Assembly: GCA_003134965.1 (NCBI GenBank)
Contig: PLDA01000002.1
Coordinates: 1,674,001 to 1,738,000, forward strand
Direction of reading: 5' to 3'
Length of the DNA: 64,000 nt
From: Vulcanimicrobium winogradskyi
Lineage (GTDB): Bacteria; Vulcanimicrobiota; Vulcanimicrobiia; Vulcanimicrobiales; Vulcanimicrobiaceae
The position numbers were made by a program, and so were the translations under genes. Positions 51,447 through 60,428 of this stretch are shown here, in pieces. The first letter of the stretch is position 1, and the number at the start of each line of letters is the position of its first letter. The notes beneath the pieces were generated by a model. The model did no database searches and had not been told where the DNA came from. It saw nothing but the letters and a program-made list of their open reading frames with translations.

Positions 51447-52130
51447 ATGCCCATCTGCCACGAGCGCCGCTTCGTGTTTCTGCACGTGCCGAAGACCGGC
51501 GGCGTCTCGGTCACGCAGGCATTGCGCCGTGCCGGCCTCACCTTCACGTTCGACCGCAGCGTGAGCGTCTGGCCGAAAGTTGCACTCCATTCGCACAATG
51601 GGGACTTGGTGCGGCGATTAAAGGCGGTGTATCCGCTCAACACCGTCAGCGGCTTCCGCGAGCCCCATCTGCCTGCGAGCGTTCTTTTCGACCTTGCCGA
51701 ACCGCAGGCGCGCGAGTATTTCACCTTCACGTTCGTGCGAAATCCATGGGCGCTGGTCGTTTCGACGTATCACTATTGGGTGAAGGTCTTCGCCGAGCAC
51801 GAGGAGCTCGGGCGCCTCGATCCGGACTTTCCGCCCTTGCTCGACGGCGACTTCTCTGCGTTCGTGCGCCGCTATCCGATGGCCGCGACGGACCAAACCG
51901 CGTTCATCTCGGACGAGCAGGGACGCTCGCTGGCGAACTTCGTGGGCCGATCCGAGCGGCTGTACGATGATTTCGAAACGGTCTGCAGCCGGATCGGCGT
52001 CACGGCGACGCTCCGGCACGAGAATGCGACCGAGCATGGCCCTTACCGCGACTATTATACCGGCGAAACGCGCGCGATCGTCGCGCGGCATTTCGCGCGG
52101 GACATCGCGGCGTTCGGCTACCGCTTCTAG
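51447..52130 (+). CDS. Sulfotransferase family protein
   Basis: 227 residues. PAPS-binding motifs are clear: 5'-phosphosulfate loop FLHVPKTGGVSV (about 11-22) and 3'-phosphate site FTFVRNPWALVVSTYHYW (Arg about 98). These match the carbohydrate (HS2ST-like) sulfotransferases. It stands alone on the plus strand, divergent from the sugar operon, and may sulfate a surface glycan made by those genes. The spacer 51230-51446 probably holds both promoters. Confidence 0.88.
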   Translation: MPICHERRFVFLHVPKTGGVSVTQALRRAGLTFTFDRSVSVWPKVALHSHNGDLVRRLKAVYPLNTVSGFREPHLPASVLFDLAEPQAREYFTFTFVRNPWALVVSTYHYWVKVFAEHEELGRLDPDFPPLLDGDFSAFVRRYPMAATDQTAFISDEQGRSLANFVGRSERLYDDFETVCSRIGVTATLRHENATEHGPYRDYYTGETRAIVARHFARDIAAFGYRF

Positions 52131-52171
52131 TGCTCTGCCACGCCGCTCGGGAAAGCTCCGCGGGTTGACCC

Positions 52172-53710
52172 TCAGCGCTCGAGCCGGATCGGCATCGTGA
52201 AGGCGGCGCTGCGGCCGTCGGCGGTCGAGGCGACGAACTCGATCTGATAGGTCCGGTTGAGCAAGAAGAACGGGATCCCGCTCGGCATCTGCTCCTGACC
52301 GGCGAAGTATCCCGGCGCACCCTGCGGGACGATGATCTCGTGTCCCATCGTCCGCGCGATCACCGCGGTGACGTCGGCGCTCGTCGTCACCCGCACCAGC
52401 AGCAGCCCGCCCTTGTGGATCACCCGGTCGTTGAGGGCGATCTCGACGATCTGCGGCGCGCCGCTCGGTCCCGGCGCCGGGGCGACGATGTAGTTGAACA
52501 GGCTGGGCGTCGCGCTCGGTTGAGGCGTCGGGGTCGGCGGGGCCGGCGTCGTCGTCGAGGCCGGTTGAGGCGCCGGGGTCTGCGTGGCGGGCGCGGCCGG
52601 GCCCGGCAGCGGCATCGGCGACGGGGCGGGTGCGGCCAGGGCGAGCAGCAGCGGGAGCGCGTACAGGGCGAGCATCGTTCCTCCGAGCAACGCCGGGTCC
52701 CGCAGCGCGGTTCCGGCCACGACGTCCGGGACGTACCCCGCCAGACCGGTAAACGACGCGGCGAGGAGGGCGGCCGAGGCCGGCGTCCGCCCGGCGATCG
52801 CGACCACCGGGACCAGCCACACCGCGTACCACGGCTCGGGCGAGGGCAGCGCGAGCCAGCCGGCCAGCGCGGCGCCGGCGAGCAGATCGCCGCGCCGGAC
52901 CGCCGCGACGAGCGCCACAACTGCGGCGACCGCCAGCACCAGGCCGATGACGATCGGAAGCCCCGAACCCGACCACGCCGCCAGCGCCGGGGCGTGGATC
53001 AGCGAGATACGCGGCGGCCCGCTGCCATGGTCGAAGCCGTGGGTGATGACGGACCAGCCGAGCGGGGCGTACGCCAGAACGAGGATCCCGAGCGCGGCGG
53101 CGGCCGCCCCCGCCCGGCGCCGCGGCGGGAGGCGAACGAGCGCCGCCGCCAGCGGGACCAATGCGACCGCTTTGACCGCGGCGGCGGCGACGAGCGCGCC
53201 GAGCCGCGCCGGCGCGCGGCGGCCGCGATCCGCCACCAGTACGAGCGCCAGCCAGAAGACGTCGTTGTGCCCCTCGAGCGCGCTCCACAGCACCACCGGG
53301 TGGAAGGCCAGCAATGTCGCCAGCCGCGGCCGTGCGCGGGCAGCGAGACGGACGCAGGCCAGCAGCGCCAGCGCGGCGAGGAGGCGCAGCGTGAGGATCG
53401 TGCCGCCGGAGCCGAACGGACGCGTCAGCGCGACGATCAGGGCGCACGGCAGGGTGAACAGCGGGCCGTAGACGTCGCGCGGCAGCGAGCCGTCCCAGGC
53501 GCGCAGAGCGGCGTCGAGCAGCGGGTCGTGCAGCGGCGCGACGTCGGCGGTGCGATACGCGTGCGCCCACGGATCAGCCCCGTGGGCGAGCAGCGCGCCG
53601 TACGCGGCGTACGCCCAGACGTCGGCCGAGATCACGTTGACGGCGAAGACGCACGCCAGCGCCAGCGCCGCGACGGTCAGGCGGGTCGGCACGCCGGGGC
53701 GAGCGATCAC
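52172..53710 (-). CDS. Polytopic membrane glycosyltransferase-like protein with Pro/Thr linker and beta domain
   Basis: 512 residues. About ten membrane helices at 1-370, with a conserved first-loop layout (NVISADVWAYAAYGALLAHGADPW ... HDPLL) resembling GT87/DUF2029-type mannosyltransferases that use polyprenyl-phosphate sugars. A Pro/Thr/Ala linker (about 372-410) leads to a C-terminal beta-sandwich-like domain outside the membrane (IVEIALNDRVIHKGGLLLVRVTT). The fusion of a GT-C-like protein with such a tail is unusual. Isolated gene, no operon partners. Confidence 0.7.
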   Translation of the reverse strand: MIARPGVPTRLTVAALALACVFAVNVISADVWAYAAYGALLAHGADPWAHAYRTADVAPLHDPLLDAALRAWDGSLPRDVYGPLFTLPCALIVALTRPFGSGGTILTLRLLAALALLACVRLAARARPRLATLLAFHPVVLWSALEGHNDVFWLALVLVADRGRRAPARLGALVAAAAVKAVALVPLAAALVRLPPRRRAGAAAAALGILVLAYAPLGWSVITHGFDHGSGPPRISLIHAPALAAWSGSGLPIVIGLVLAVAAVVALVAAVRRGDLLAGAALAGWLALPSPEPWYAVWLVPVVAIAGRTPASAALLAASFTGLAGYVPDVVAGTALRDPALLGGTMLALYALPLLLALAAPAPSPMPLPGPAAPATQTPAPQPASTTTPAPPTPTPQPSATPSLFNYIVAPAPGPSGAPQIVEIALNDRVIHKGGLLLVRVTTSADVTAVIARTMGHEIIVPQGAPGYFAGQEQMPSGIPFFLLNRTYQIEFVASTADGRSAAFTMPIRLER

Positions 53711-53753
53711 CTCCGAGGGCTTCGCGAGTCCGGCACACGAATCCGGATTGCCG

Positions 53754-55049
53754 ATGGACGACGGTTGGCTGCGGCGTGCGTTGGCGCAGAAGCGCGATGG
53801 CGCGGCTCTCGACGATGCGACGTGGGATCGGATCGTCGACGGCTACGTAAAGGGCGAGATCGACGATGCGCCGGTCGCGGCGCTGGCGATGGCGTGCACG
53901 ATTCGCGGGATGGCCGACGCGGAGATCTTCGCCCTGACCGGCGCGATGGTGCGCTCCGGCGACACGATCGTGTTCCCGGCCGGGCGCATCGTCGTCGACA
54001 AGCACTCCTCGGGCGGGGTCGGCGACACGGTCTCGCTGGTCGCCGTCCCGCTGGTCGCCGCGTGCGGCGTCCCGGTCGCGAAGCTCTCCGGTCGCGCGCT
54101 CGGCCACACCGGCGGAACGCTCGACAAGCTCGAGGCGATCCCCGGGGTGCGGACCGATCTCGAGCCCGCCGCCTTCGTCGCGCAGGTCGAGGCGATCGGC
54201 TGCGCGATCGCCGCCCAGTCGGAGCGGCTCGTCCCGGCCGACCAAAAGCTCTACGCCCTCCGCGACCGCACCGCGACGGTCCCGTCCGTCGGGCTGATCG
54301 CGGCGTCGATCGTTTCGAAGAAGATCGCCGGCGGGGCCGGGGCGATCGTGTTCGACGTCAAGGCGGGACGCGGCGCGTTCATGCACACGATCGCCGAGGC
54401 GAGGGTGCTCGCCGAGACGCTGGTGCGGCTCGCGGCGGCGTTCGGGCGCCGCGCGAGCGCGGTCATCAGCGACATGGAAGAGCCGCTCGGCGCGGCGGTG
54501 GGCAGCGGGATCGAGGCCGTCGAGGCGCGCGATTTTCTGCGCGGCGACGAGCGCGATCCCCGGCTCTCCGAGGCGGTCTTCGCGGTCGTGCACGAGATGC
54601 TGCGCGTCGGCGGGATCGCCGAGCGCGAGATCGAGACCCGCGCGCTGGACACGCTGCAGTCGGGCGCCGCCTACGAGCGATTCGCGCAGCTCGTCCGGGC
54701 GCAGGGCGGGAGCCCGGGGGCGCTCGACCGGATCGCGGCCCACCCGCACCGCGCGACCGCGACCGCCGCGCGCGGCGGCGTCGTGACCGCGATCGACGCG
54801 GCCGCGATCGGCGAACTGGCCCGCGATGCGACGGTCGCCGACGGCCCGTTCGCCGGGATCCGCATCCTCGCGCGGGTCGGCGCGCCGGTCCGCGCCGGGG
54901 AAGCGCTCGCCGAGTGCGCCGGGCCGTCGCTCGACCCGTTCGCCGTCGCGCGCGCCTTCACCATCGGTGTGCAGGCGCCGCCGGCCCGCAACCTCGTCGA
55001 AGCGGTGGTGAGGGATGAACTCCCCGCCGCGGTGGAACTACGACGGTAA
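53754..55049 (+). CDS. deoA: Thymidine/pyrimidine-nucleoside phosphorylase
   Basis: ATG at 53754 gives 431 residues. The signature KHSSGGVGDTVSL (phosphate site) is at about 83-95, followed by SGRALGHTGGTLDKLEAIPG and the catalytic Lys segment KKIAGGAGAIVFDVKAGRGAF. It cleaves thymidine or uridine with phosphate. It overlaps hldD by one base (TAATG), so the two are co-transcribed. Confidence 0.94.
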   Translation: MDDGWLRRALAQKRDGAALDDATWDRIVDGYVKGEIDDAPVAALAMACTIRGMADAEIFALTGAMVRSGDTIVFPAGRIVVDKHSSGGVGDTVSLVAVPLVAACGVPVAKLSGRALGHTGGTLDKLEAIPGVRTDLEPAAFVAQVEAIGCAIAAQSERLVPADQKLYALRDRTATVPSVGLIAASIVSKKIAGGAGAIVFDVKAGRGAFMHTIAEARVLAETLVRLAAAFGRRASAVISDMEEPLGAAVGSGIEAVEARDFLRGDERDPRLSEAVFAVVHEMLRVGGIAEREIETRALDTLQSGAAYERFAQLVRAQGGSPGALDRIAAHPHRATATAARGGVVTAIDAAAIGELARDATVADGPFAGIRILARVGAPVRAGEALAECAGPSLDPFAVARAFTIGVQAPPARNLVEAVVRDELPAAVELRR

Positions 55050-56116
55050 TGGCGATCGAGCGAATGCAGACCAACGGTCCGGTGGCCGGCCGGGTCGTGG
55101 TGACCGGCGCGGCCGGCCTCATCGGTAGCGCGCTCGTTCGGCATCTCAACCTCGAGGGCGTGGACGACATCGTCGCGGTCGACCGGCTCGGCACGAGCGA
55201 GAAGTGGCGGCACCTCGTGCCGTTGCGCTTCGCCGACTACCTGGACGCCGAAGAGTTCTTCGCACGCATCGCGCGCGAGCCCGATGCGTTCGGCGAGATC
55301 GCGACGGTGTTCCATCTCGGCGCGTGCTCGTCGACGACCGAGCGCGACGCTTCCTACCTGATCGCGAACAACGTCCGGCGCTCGCAGGAGATCGCCGGCT
55401 GGTCGGTCGCGCGCCGGGCCCGTTTCGTGTACGCGTCGTCGGCCGCGACGTACGGCGCGCGCGAGAGCGACCTGCGCGAAGATCTCGATCCGCACTCGCT
55501 GCGCCCGCTGAACATGTACGGTTACTCGAAGCACCTCTTCGATCAGTGGATGCGGCGCGAGGGGATGCTGCAGGGCGCCGTCGCGCTCAAGTATTTCAAC
55601 GTCTACGGCCCGAACGAAGACCACAAGGGAACGATGCGGAGCGTCGTCGCGAAAGCGTACGATCAGATCCGGGAGCGCGGCGCGATCGAGCTGTTCAAGA
55701 GCTATCGGCCCGGGATCGCCGACGGCGAGCAGACGCGCGATTTCCTGTACGTCAAGGACGCCGCCGCGATCACCGCCTTCCTGGCGCGGACGCGCAGCGC
55801 CGGCGGCATCTTCAACGTCGGTGCCGGGATCGACCGGACCTGGAACGATCTGGCGCACGCGGTCTTCACGGCGCTGGAGCTGCCGCCGCGGATCGAGTAC
55901 GTCGAGATGCCCGACGTGCTGCGCGGAAAGTACCAGTACCGCACCGTCGCCACGGTCGAACGGCTCCGCGCGGCCGGCTGGACGCAGCCGTTCACCCCGC
56001 TCGAGGACGCGGTGAGCGACTACGTGCGGAACTACCTCGTGACGGGGAGCGTGCTCGGCGGTGAGGCCGAGACTCCGGCGTCGAGCCCGCGCCCGACGTT
56101 CTCCGCGACGAGGTAG
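55049..56116 (+). CDS. hldD: ADP-L-glycero-D-manno-heptose-6-epimerase
   Basis: 355 residues, extended SDR. TGAAGLIGSALVRHL binds the nucleotide; SSAATYG and YGYSKHLFDQW give the Ser-Tyr-Lys site; the family-specific NEDHKGTMRSVVAKA, LFKSYRPG and DFLYVKD segments follow. It makes the heptose of the LPS inner core, a strong sign of an outer membrane with LPS. The last 28 residues, beyond the usual end, lie in an 85-base overlap with the convergent glycosyltransferase. Confidence 0.93.
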   Translation: MAIERMQTNGPVAGRVVVTGAAGLIGSALVRHLNLEGVDDIVAVDRLGTSEKWRHLVPLRFADYLDAEEFFARIAREPDAFGEIATVFHLGACSSTTERDASYLIANNVRRSQEIAGWSVARRARFVYASSAATYGARESDLREDLDPHSLRPLNMYGYSKHLFDQWMRREGMLQGAVALKYFNVYGPNEDHKGTMRSVVAKAYDQIRERGAIELFKSYRPGIADGEQTRDFLYVKDAAAITAFLARTRSAGGIFNVGAGIDRTWNDLAHAVFTALELPPRIEYVEMPDVLRGKYQYRTVATVERLRAAGWTQPFTPLEDAVSDYVRNYLVTGSVLGGEAETPASSPRPTFSATR

Positions 56117-57063
56117 AGCGGACGGCCCTTGATCTCGTCGTAGACCCGCCCGACATACTCGCCGAGGATCCCGATCGTGATCAGCTGCACGCCGCCGAGG
56201 AACAGGATCGCGAAGATCGTCGACGTGTACCCCGGCAGGTTGTAGCCGGTGAAGACGCGGAGCGCTACCTCGTACAGCGCGACGAAGAACGCAACGGCGC
56301 TGACGATGAACCCGAACCACGTCGCCAGCCGCAGCGGAATCTCGCTGAACGCGGTGATCCCGTCGATCGCGAACTTCAGCATCTTCGAGACCGGGTACTT
56401 CGACGACCCCGAGAAGCGCTCGGCGCGGTCGTATTCGATCCCGGTCTGTTTGAAGCCGACCCAGGAGACGAGCCCGCGGATGAAGCGATGCCGTTCGCGC
56501 GAGTCGCGCAGCGCCGCCGTGACGCGCCGGCTCATCAGCCGGAAATCCCCGGTGTCGACCGGGATCGAGACGTTCGTCAGCCGCCGGATGATGCGATAGA
56601 ACAGCGCCGCGGTGATGAGCTTGAAGCGGCTCTCGCCGTGACGGCGCCGGCGCGTCGCGAAGACGACGTCGTAGCCGTCGCGGAACTTGGCCAGGAACTC
56701 GTCGATCAGTTCCGGCGGGTCTTGCAGGTCACCGTCCATCAAGACGACGGCGTCGCCCCGCGCCGCGTCGAGCCCCGCCGTCGCTGCGATCTGGTGCCCG
56801 AAGTTGCGCGAGAGCGAGATCACCCGCAGGTGGGGGTCGTCGTGCGCGGCGGCCAGCAGCTTCTCGAGCGTGGCGTCGCGGCTGCCGTCGTCGACCAGGA
56901 CGATCTCGTAGGCGGCGGGCGCGACGGTCAGGCCCCCGATCACGTTTCGGATGCGGCGAAGGAGCTCGTCGATGTTGTCGGCCTCGTTGAAGAGGGGAAT
57001 GACGACGCTGAGCGTCGCGTCCGCACCTCGGCGGACGAGGACCTCCTGCGAAGGGGAGAACAC
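56032..57063 (-). CDS. Polyprenyl-phosphate glycosyltransferase (GtrB/DPM1-like)
   Basis: 343 residues. GT2 domain with VVIPLFNEADNIDELL, LVDDGSRDAT and the metal site MDGDLQDPPELI, then two membrane helices at about 235-260 and 275-300. This is the GtrB class, which loads glucose or mannose onto undecaprenyl phosphate for glycan decoration. GTG start with GAGAAGG upstream. The C-terminus overlaps the end of hldD by 85 bases on the opposite strand. Confidence 0.93.
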   Translation of the reverse strand: MFSPSQEVLVRRGADATLSVVIPLFNEADNIDELLRRIRNVIGGLTVAPAAYEIVLVDDGSRDATLEKLLAAAHDDPHLRVISLSRNFGHQIAATAGLDAARGDAVVLMDGDLQDPPELIDEFLAKFRDGYDVVFATRRRRHGESRFKLITAALFYRIIRRLTNVSIPVDTGDFRLMSRRVTAALRDSRERHRFIRGLVSWVGFKQTGIEYDRAERFSGSSKYPVSKMLKFAIDGITAFSEIPLRLATWFGFIVSAVAFFVALYEVALRVFTGYNLPGYTSTIFAILFLGGVQLITIGILGEYVGRVYDEIKGRPLYLVAENVGRGLDAGVSASPPSTLPVTR

Positions 57064-57119
57064 CCCGCGTCCTTCTCGCCGGGGGCTCCGGCGCCTCGCG
57101 GCGGAAGAAGACCGCGCTG

Positions 57120-57503
57120 ATGATCGCCGTGCTCTTCGCCCTCGCGCTCGCTTTCGGCGACGGGGCGCCCGTCGCCGCGAGCCCCTACTTGCACGTCGGA
57201 CCGACCCCGCCGCCGCACGGCTACCCGGCGATCAACGCGGTCGCGATCTCGACGACGACGATTCGCGCGGGCCGCCCGGTTCACGGCAGCGTCGAGACCT
57301 CCGACAACGTGAACTACGTCGAGGTGCGGATCGAGTACCGCGCCGTGGCGATGCACCAGGACGCATCCGGAAAGTTCTCGCTCACCTACACCGTGCCGTG
57401 GTGGCTGCCGCCGTGGCTGCGCCATGGTTACACGCTGCAGATCATCGCGCGCAGCGTCGACGGCGTCGAGACGCTGCGCGAGATTCCGATCACCGTGAGG
57501 TAA
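57120..57503 (+). CDS. Secreted beta-sandwich (Ig-like) protein
   Basis: 127 residues, signal peptide about 1-21, then a short Pro-rich stretch and a beta-rich domain of about 90 residues ending LQIIARSVDGVETLREIPITV, typical of an Ig/FnIII-like strand order. No catalytic motif. Divergent from the GtrB-like gene by 56 bases, and may act on the same surface glycan. Confidence 0.6.
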   Translation: MIAVLFALALAFGDGAPVAASPYLHVGPTPPPHGYPAINAVAISTTTIRAGRPVHGSVETSDNVNYVEVRIEYRAVAMHQDASGKFSLTYTVPWWLPPWLRHGYTLQIIARSVDGVETLREIPITVR

Positions 57504-57511
57504 CGGCCGCG

Positions 57512-59788
57512 TCACCGTGCGCTGAGGCCGGCGATCGTCTCGTGCAGGAACGCGGCCTGATACGCGATCGTGTCGGCGACGCCGGGGAAGCGCGGGTCCG
57601 CGCGTTGCGAGCCGAGCCGGTAACGGGCACCCTCCGCGAGCAGCGTCCCGCGCGCGTGGAGACTCTCGAGCGCCTGATCGACGCAGCGTGCGGCGTCCTG
57701 CGCCAGTTCGGGATCGACGAACGCGCCCGGCGGCAGCGCGTTGCGCAGCCGGACCACGCCGTCGCGCGCTTCATCGCGTTCGAACGGGAGATCGACCGCG
57801 ATCAGCCATTGCGCGAGCAGCGCGCTCGTCGTGACGGGGCGCGCGGCTGCGAGTGCCGATGCGAGGTCACCGCGGCCGTCGAACGGCACGACGCGGTACA
57901 GCATCGAGAGGCGCCGCCCGCGGAACGGGTCGAACGCGATCGCCGCGAACCAGACGCGCGCGATTGGGACCAGGTGATCGACGATCCCCTTGAGCGCGCG
58001 CATCCTGCCGTCGGTGCTGTAGAAACCCTCCGGCGTGACGAAGAACGTCGCGCCGCGCCGCACGACGTCGACGATGCGCGCGATGTCGGCATCGACGCCG
58101 GCACGCAGCGCGGCGAGCAGTTCGCCGCGGTACGGCTCGTTGACCGACGCCAAGCGGACGCGCGTCTCGCCGGCGGCAAAGAATGCCGGCCGCAACAGAT
58201 CGGAAAGGTTCCGCGCGCGGGGCGGGAGCGAGGCCTGCGCATCGGCGCGGAAGACGATCTCGAGCGGGAGATCGTCGTGGTGAGCCTGCAGCGTCCAGGC
58301 GATGCTGCGCAGCGGGCGCGACGAGAGCTCGTTCTCGAGCGGCAGCATCCCGATCGCGACGAACAACGGGCCCGCGTTCACCGAGCGCATCAGCGGCGCG
58401 AGCCACGGCATCCGGATCGCGAAGAAGCCGGGCTCGTACATCCGGCGCGACGATGCGGTGAAGAGCGGCCGCAGCCCGCCCTGTAGATACCCGCGCTCGA
58501 CGATGATCTCCGACTCGTCCTCGTGCTGGTGGTTCGCGATCAGCACGGTCGGACCGCGGCGCACCGGGAGGCGTCCCCACTGGCGCACCCGCATGCGCGG
58601 CGCGAACAACGGCTGGCGGATCGCGCTGGTCAGCCCGACCAGCAACACGGACCAGATCGAGACGAGCGGCTTGCGCCCGACGCGCAGCACCCACAGCGAA
58701 CCGATCGCGAAGCTGAACCCCGCGGCGGCGAAGAGCCAGCGGTAGCCGTCGGCCGTCGTCGCGCCGCGCGCGATGATCCAGGCGCCGAGCAGCGGCGCGG
58801 CGAGCGAGGGCAGGTACGAGAGCGTTCCCCACACGCCGAGATCGCGCGCGACGTCGCCGAGTTCCGGGATCGCGTCGAGCGCGAGCGCCCACCCGACCGA
58901 GAACACGCCGCCGAAGCCGAGTCCGAACAGCGCCGCGTAGACGAAGATGAAATGCACGTCGGGGACGAGCGCGAAGCCGAGCGCGGCGAGCGTCATCGGG
59001 ACGCCCGAGAGCGCGACGACCACGCGCCGGTCGAACCGGTCGGAGAGCTTGCCGGCGCCGATGCTGGAGACGATCGCGCCGAGCAGCGCCGAGCCGGCGA
59101 CGAGCCCGGTCCCGAGCGAGGCGTCGCGCACGCGCAGCACGTCGCTGAAGAAGTACAGGATGTAGGTGTTGAGCAGCGTCATGCCGAGCACGATCCAGCC
59201 GCGCGCGACGACCGTGACCCAGAGATCGTGACGGTCGCGGATCACCGCGTGCGGCCGCGGTGCGCTCGGCGCGGGACGCGGGATCCGCGCCAGCGAGACG
59301 CCGGCGACCGAGACGGCGACGGCCATCGCGAGCAGCGCGTGCTGCGGTGAGAGCAGCGCGGCCGCGGCCAGTCCGAGGACGGTCCCCACCAGCGTGAAGA
59401 CGCCGCGCGCGCCGGCCGAGGTGCCCCAGGCCTCGCGCGGGACGACGTCGGGGAGCAGCGCCTGATAGATCGTCTGCGCGGCGGTGATCGCGACCGTCGC
59501 CGCGACGAGCGCGACGCCGAGCGCGCCGATCGAGAACGCGAACGCCATCGCGCCGACCGCCGCGACGTCGACGGCCAGCGCGATCGCGGTCTCCACCCGC
59601 CGGTCGCCGCCGCGCCGACGCGCGCGGTCGGAGAACCAGCCGGCGAGCGGCGGCACGACCGCGACCGCGACGCCGACCATGGTCGCGAGCACGGAGAGCA
59701 CCGCGGTGTGATCGAGCGGTGCGAGGCGCAGCACCAGCGCCGGCACGACGATCGAGATCAGCGCCGTGTCCTGGAAGTGGATCCCCAA
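57512..59788 (-). CDS. MFS transporter fused to acyltransferase-like domain (LplT-Aas-like)
   Basis: About 758 residues from a TTG at 59788. Residues 1-400 form an MFS module of about 12 helices with SGVPMTLAALG and KLSDRFDRR (motif A-like) loops. Residues 420-640 resemble PlsC acyltransferases: VLIANHQHEDESE instead of the usual NHxxxxD, and FFVTPEGFYSTDG in place of the PEGTRS motif. Such fusions move lysophospholipids and re-acylate them. Family-like residues (RLRDHATLNALW) continue upstream of the TTG without an ATG or GTG, so the true start may be a rare codon near 59831. Confidence 0.78.
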   Translation of the reverse strand: MGIHFQDTALISIVVPALVLRLAPLDHTAVLSVLATMVGVAVAVVPPLAGWFSDRARRRGGDRRVETAIALAVDVAAVGAMAFAFSIGALGVALVAATVAITAAQTIYQALLPDVVPREAWGTSAGARGVFTLVGTVLGLAAAALLSPQHALLAMAVAVSVAGVSLARIPRPAPSAPRPHAVIRDRHDLWVTVVARGWIVLGMTLLNTYILYFFSDVLRVRDASLGTGLVAGSALLGAIVSSIGAGKLSDRFDRRVVVALSGVPMTLAALGFALVPDVHFIFVYAALFGLGFGGVFSVGWALALDAIPELGDVARDLGVWGTLSYLPSLAAPLLGAWIIARGATTADGYRWLFAAAGFSFAIGSLWVLRVGRKPLVSIWSVLLVGLTSAIRQPLFAPRMRVRQWGRLPVRRGPTVLIANHQHEDESEIIVERGYLQGGLRPLFTASSRRMYEPGFFAIRMPWLAPLMRSVNAGPLFVAIGMLPLENELSSRPLRSIAWTLQAHHDDLPLEIVFRADAQASLPPRARNLSDLLRPAFFAAGETRVRLASVNEPYRGELLAALRAGVDADIARIVDVVRRGATFFVTPEGFYSTDGRMRALKGIVDHLVPIARVWFAAIAFDPFRGRRLSMLYRVVPFDGRGDLASALAAARPVTTSALLAQWLIAVDLPFERDEARDGVVRLRNALPPGAFVDPELAQDAARCVDQALESLHARGTLLAEGARYRLGSQRADPRFPGVADTIAYQAAFLHETIAGLSAR

Positions 59789-59831
59789 CCACAGCGCGTT
59801 CAGCGTCGCGTGATCGCGCAGGCGGAACGTG

Positions 59832-60428
59832 CTAATCGATGTCCGCCCAGGCCGCGACGTCGATGCGCACGTGGGCGTCGGGTTCGCCCTTCGCGACGTG
59901 CGCGCGGGGGAGTGCGCGGTTCTCGTCGCGTTCGATCGTCCCGAACGAGCCGCGCGTGACGCGGAACGCGACGCGCGCGCCTTGGCGCAGCTTCAGCACC
60001 AGGCGGAAGTGCCGCGCGTCGACGCGATCCATCCGCACCTCAGCGGGCGACCAGCCGCTGCGTTCGGTGCTCAGGAAGATGTCGTCGCCGGGCGGCGTCC
60101 GCGGCGGGACGAAGACGTCGATCGTCGAGGTGACCAGCTCGGTCTGGTCGGCATCGCGCTCGGCGGCCGGCGCGATGAGGTATGCGGCGCGCGGGATCTT
60201 TGCGGCCGGCAGCGCGTCCGGCGTCAGCGTCTGCGGTGTGGCGCGATTGTCGGCGTCGAGCGAGATCGCGATCGCGCGGCCGGGGACGATCGCGGCGCAC
60301 GACGCGCCCTCGGCGAGCCGCAGCACGCCCGCACCGGCGACCGCGAGGCGGTCGCCCGCGCACGCCAGCGGCACGACGCGGAACAGCGTCGCCGCGGCGG
60401 CCGCAGCCAACAGCATCGCGTGCGTCAC
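59832..60428 (-). CDS. CBM20-like secreted protein, copy B
   Basis: 198 residues; the GTG at 60428 overlaps the barrel gene stop (GTGA); ATG 60416 is the alternative. An N-terminal hydrophobic signal-like stretch is followed at about 100-190 by a starch-binding/glycogen-binding-like fold: VFVPPRTPPGDDIFLSTERSGWSP, a MDRVDARHFRLVL strand and VAFRVTRGSFGTIE, equivalent to the GDFNGWNP and FKFTRGSW positions of CBM20/48. Likely a periplasmic or surface glycan- or LPS-binding protein. Paralogue of the gene at 62051. Confidence 0.65.
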   Translation of the reverse strand: MTHAMLLAAAAAATLFRVVPLACAGDRLAVAGAGVLRLAEGASCAAIVPGRAIAISLDADNRATPQTLTPDALPAAKIPRAAYLIAPAAERDADQTELVTSTIDVFVPPRTPPGDDIFLSTERSGWSPAEVRMDRVDARHFRLVLKLRQGARVAFRVTRGSFGTIERDENRALPRAHVAKGEPDAHVRIDVAAWADID

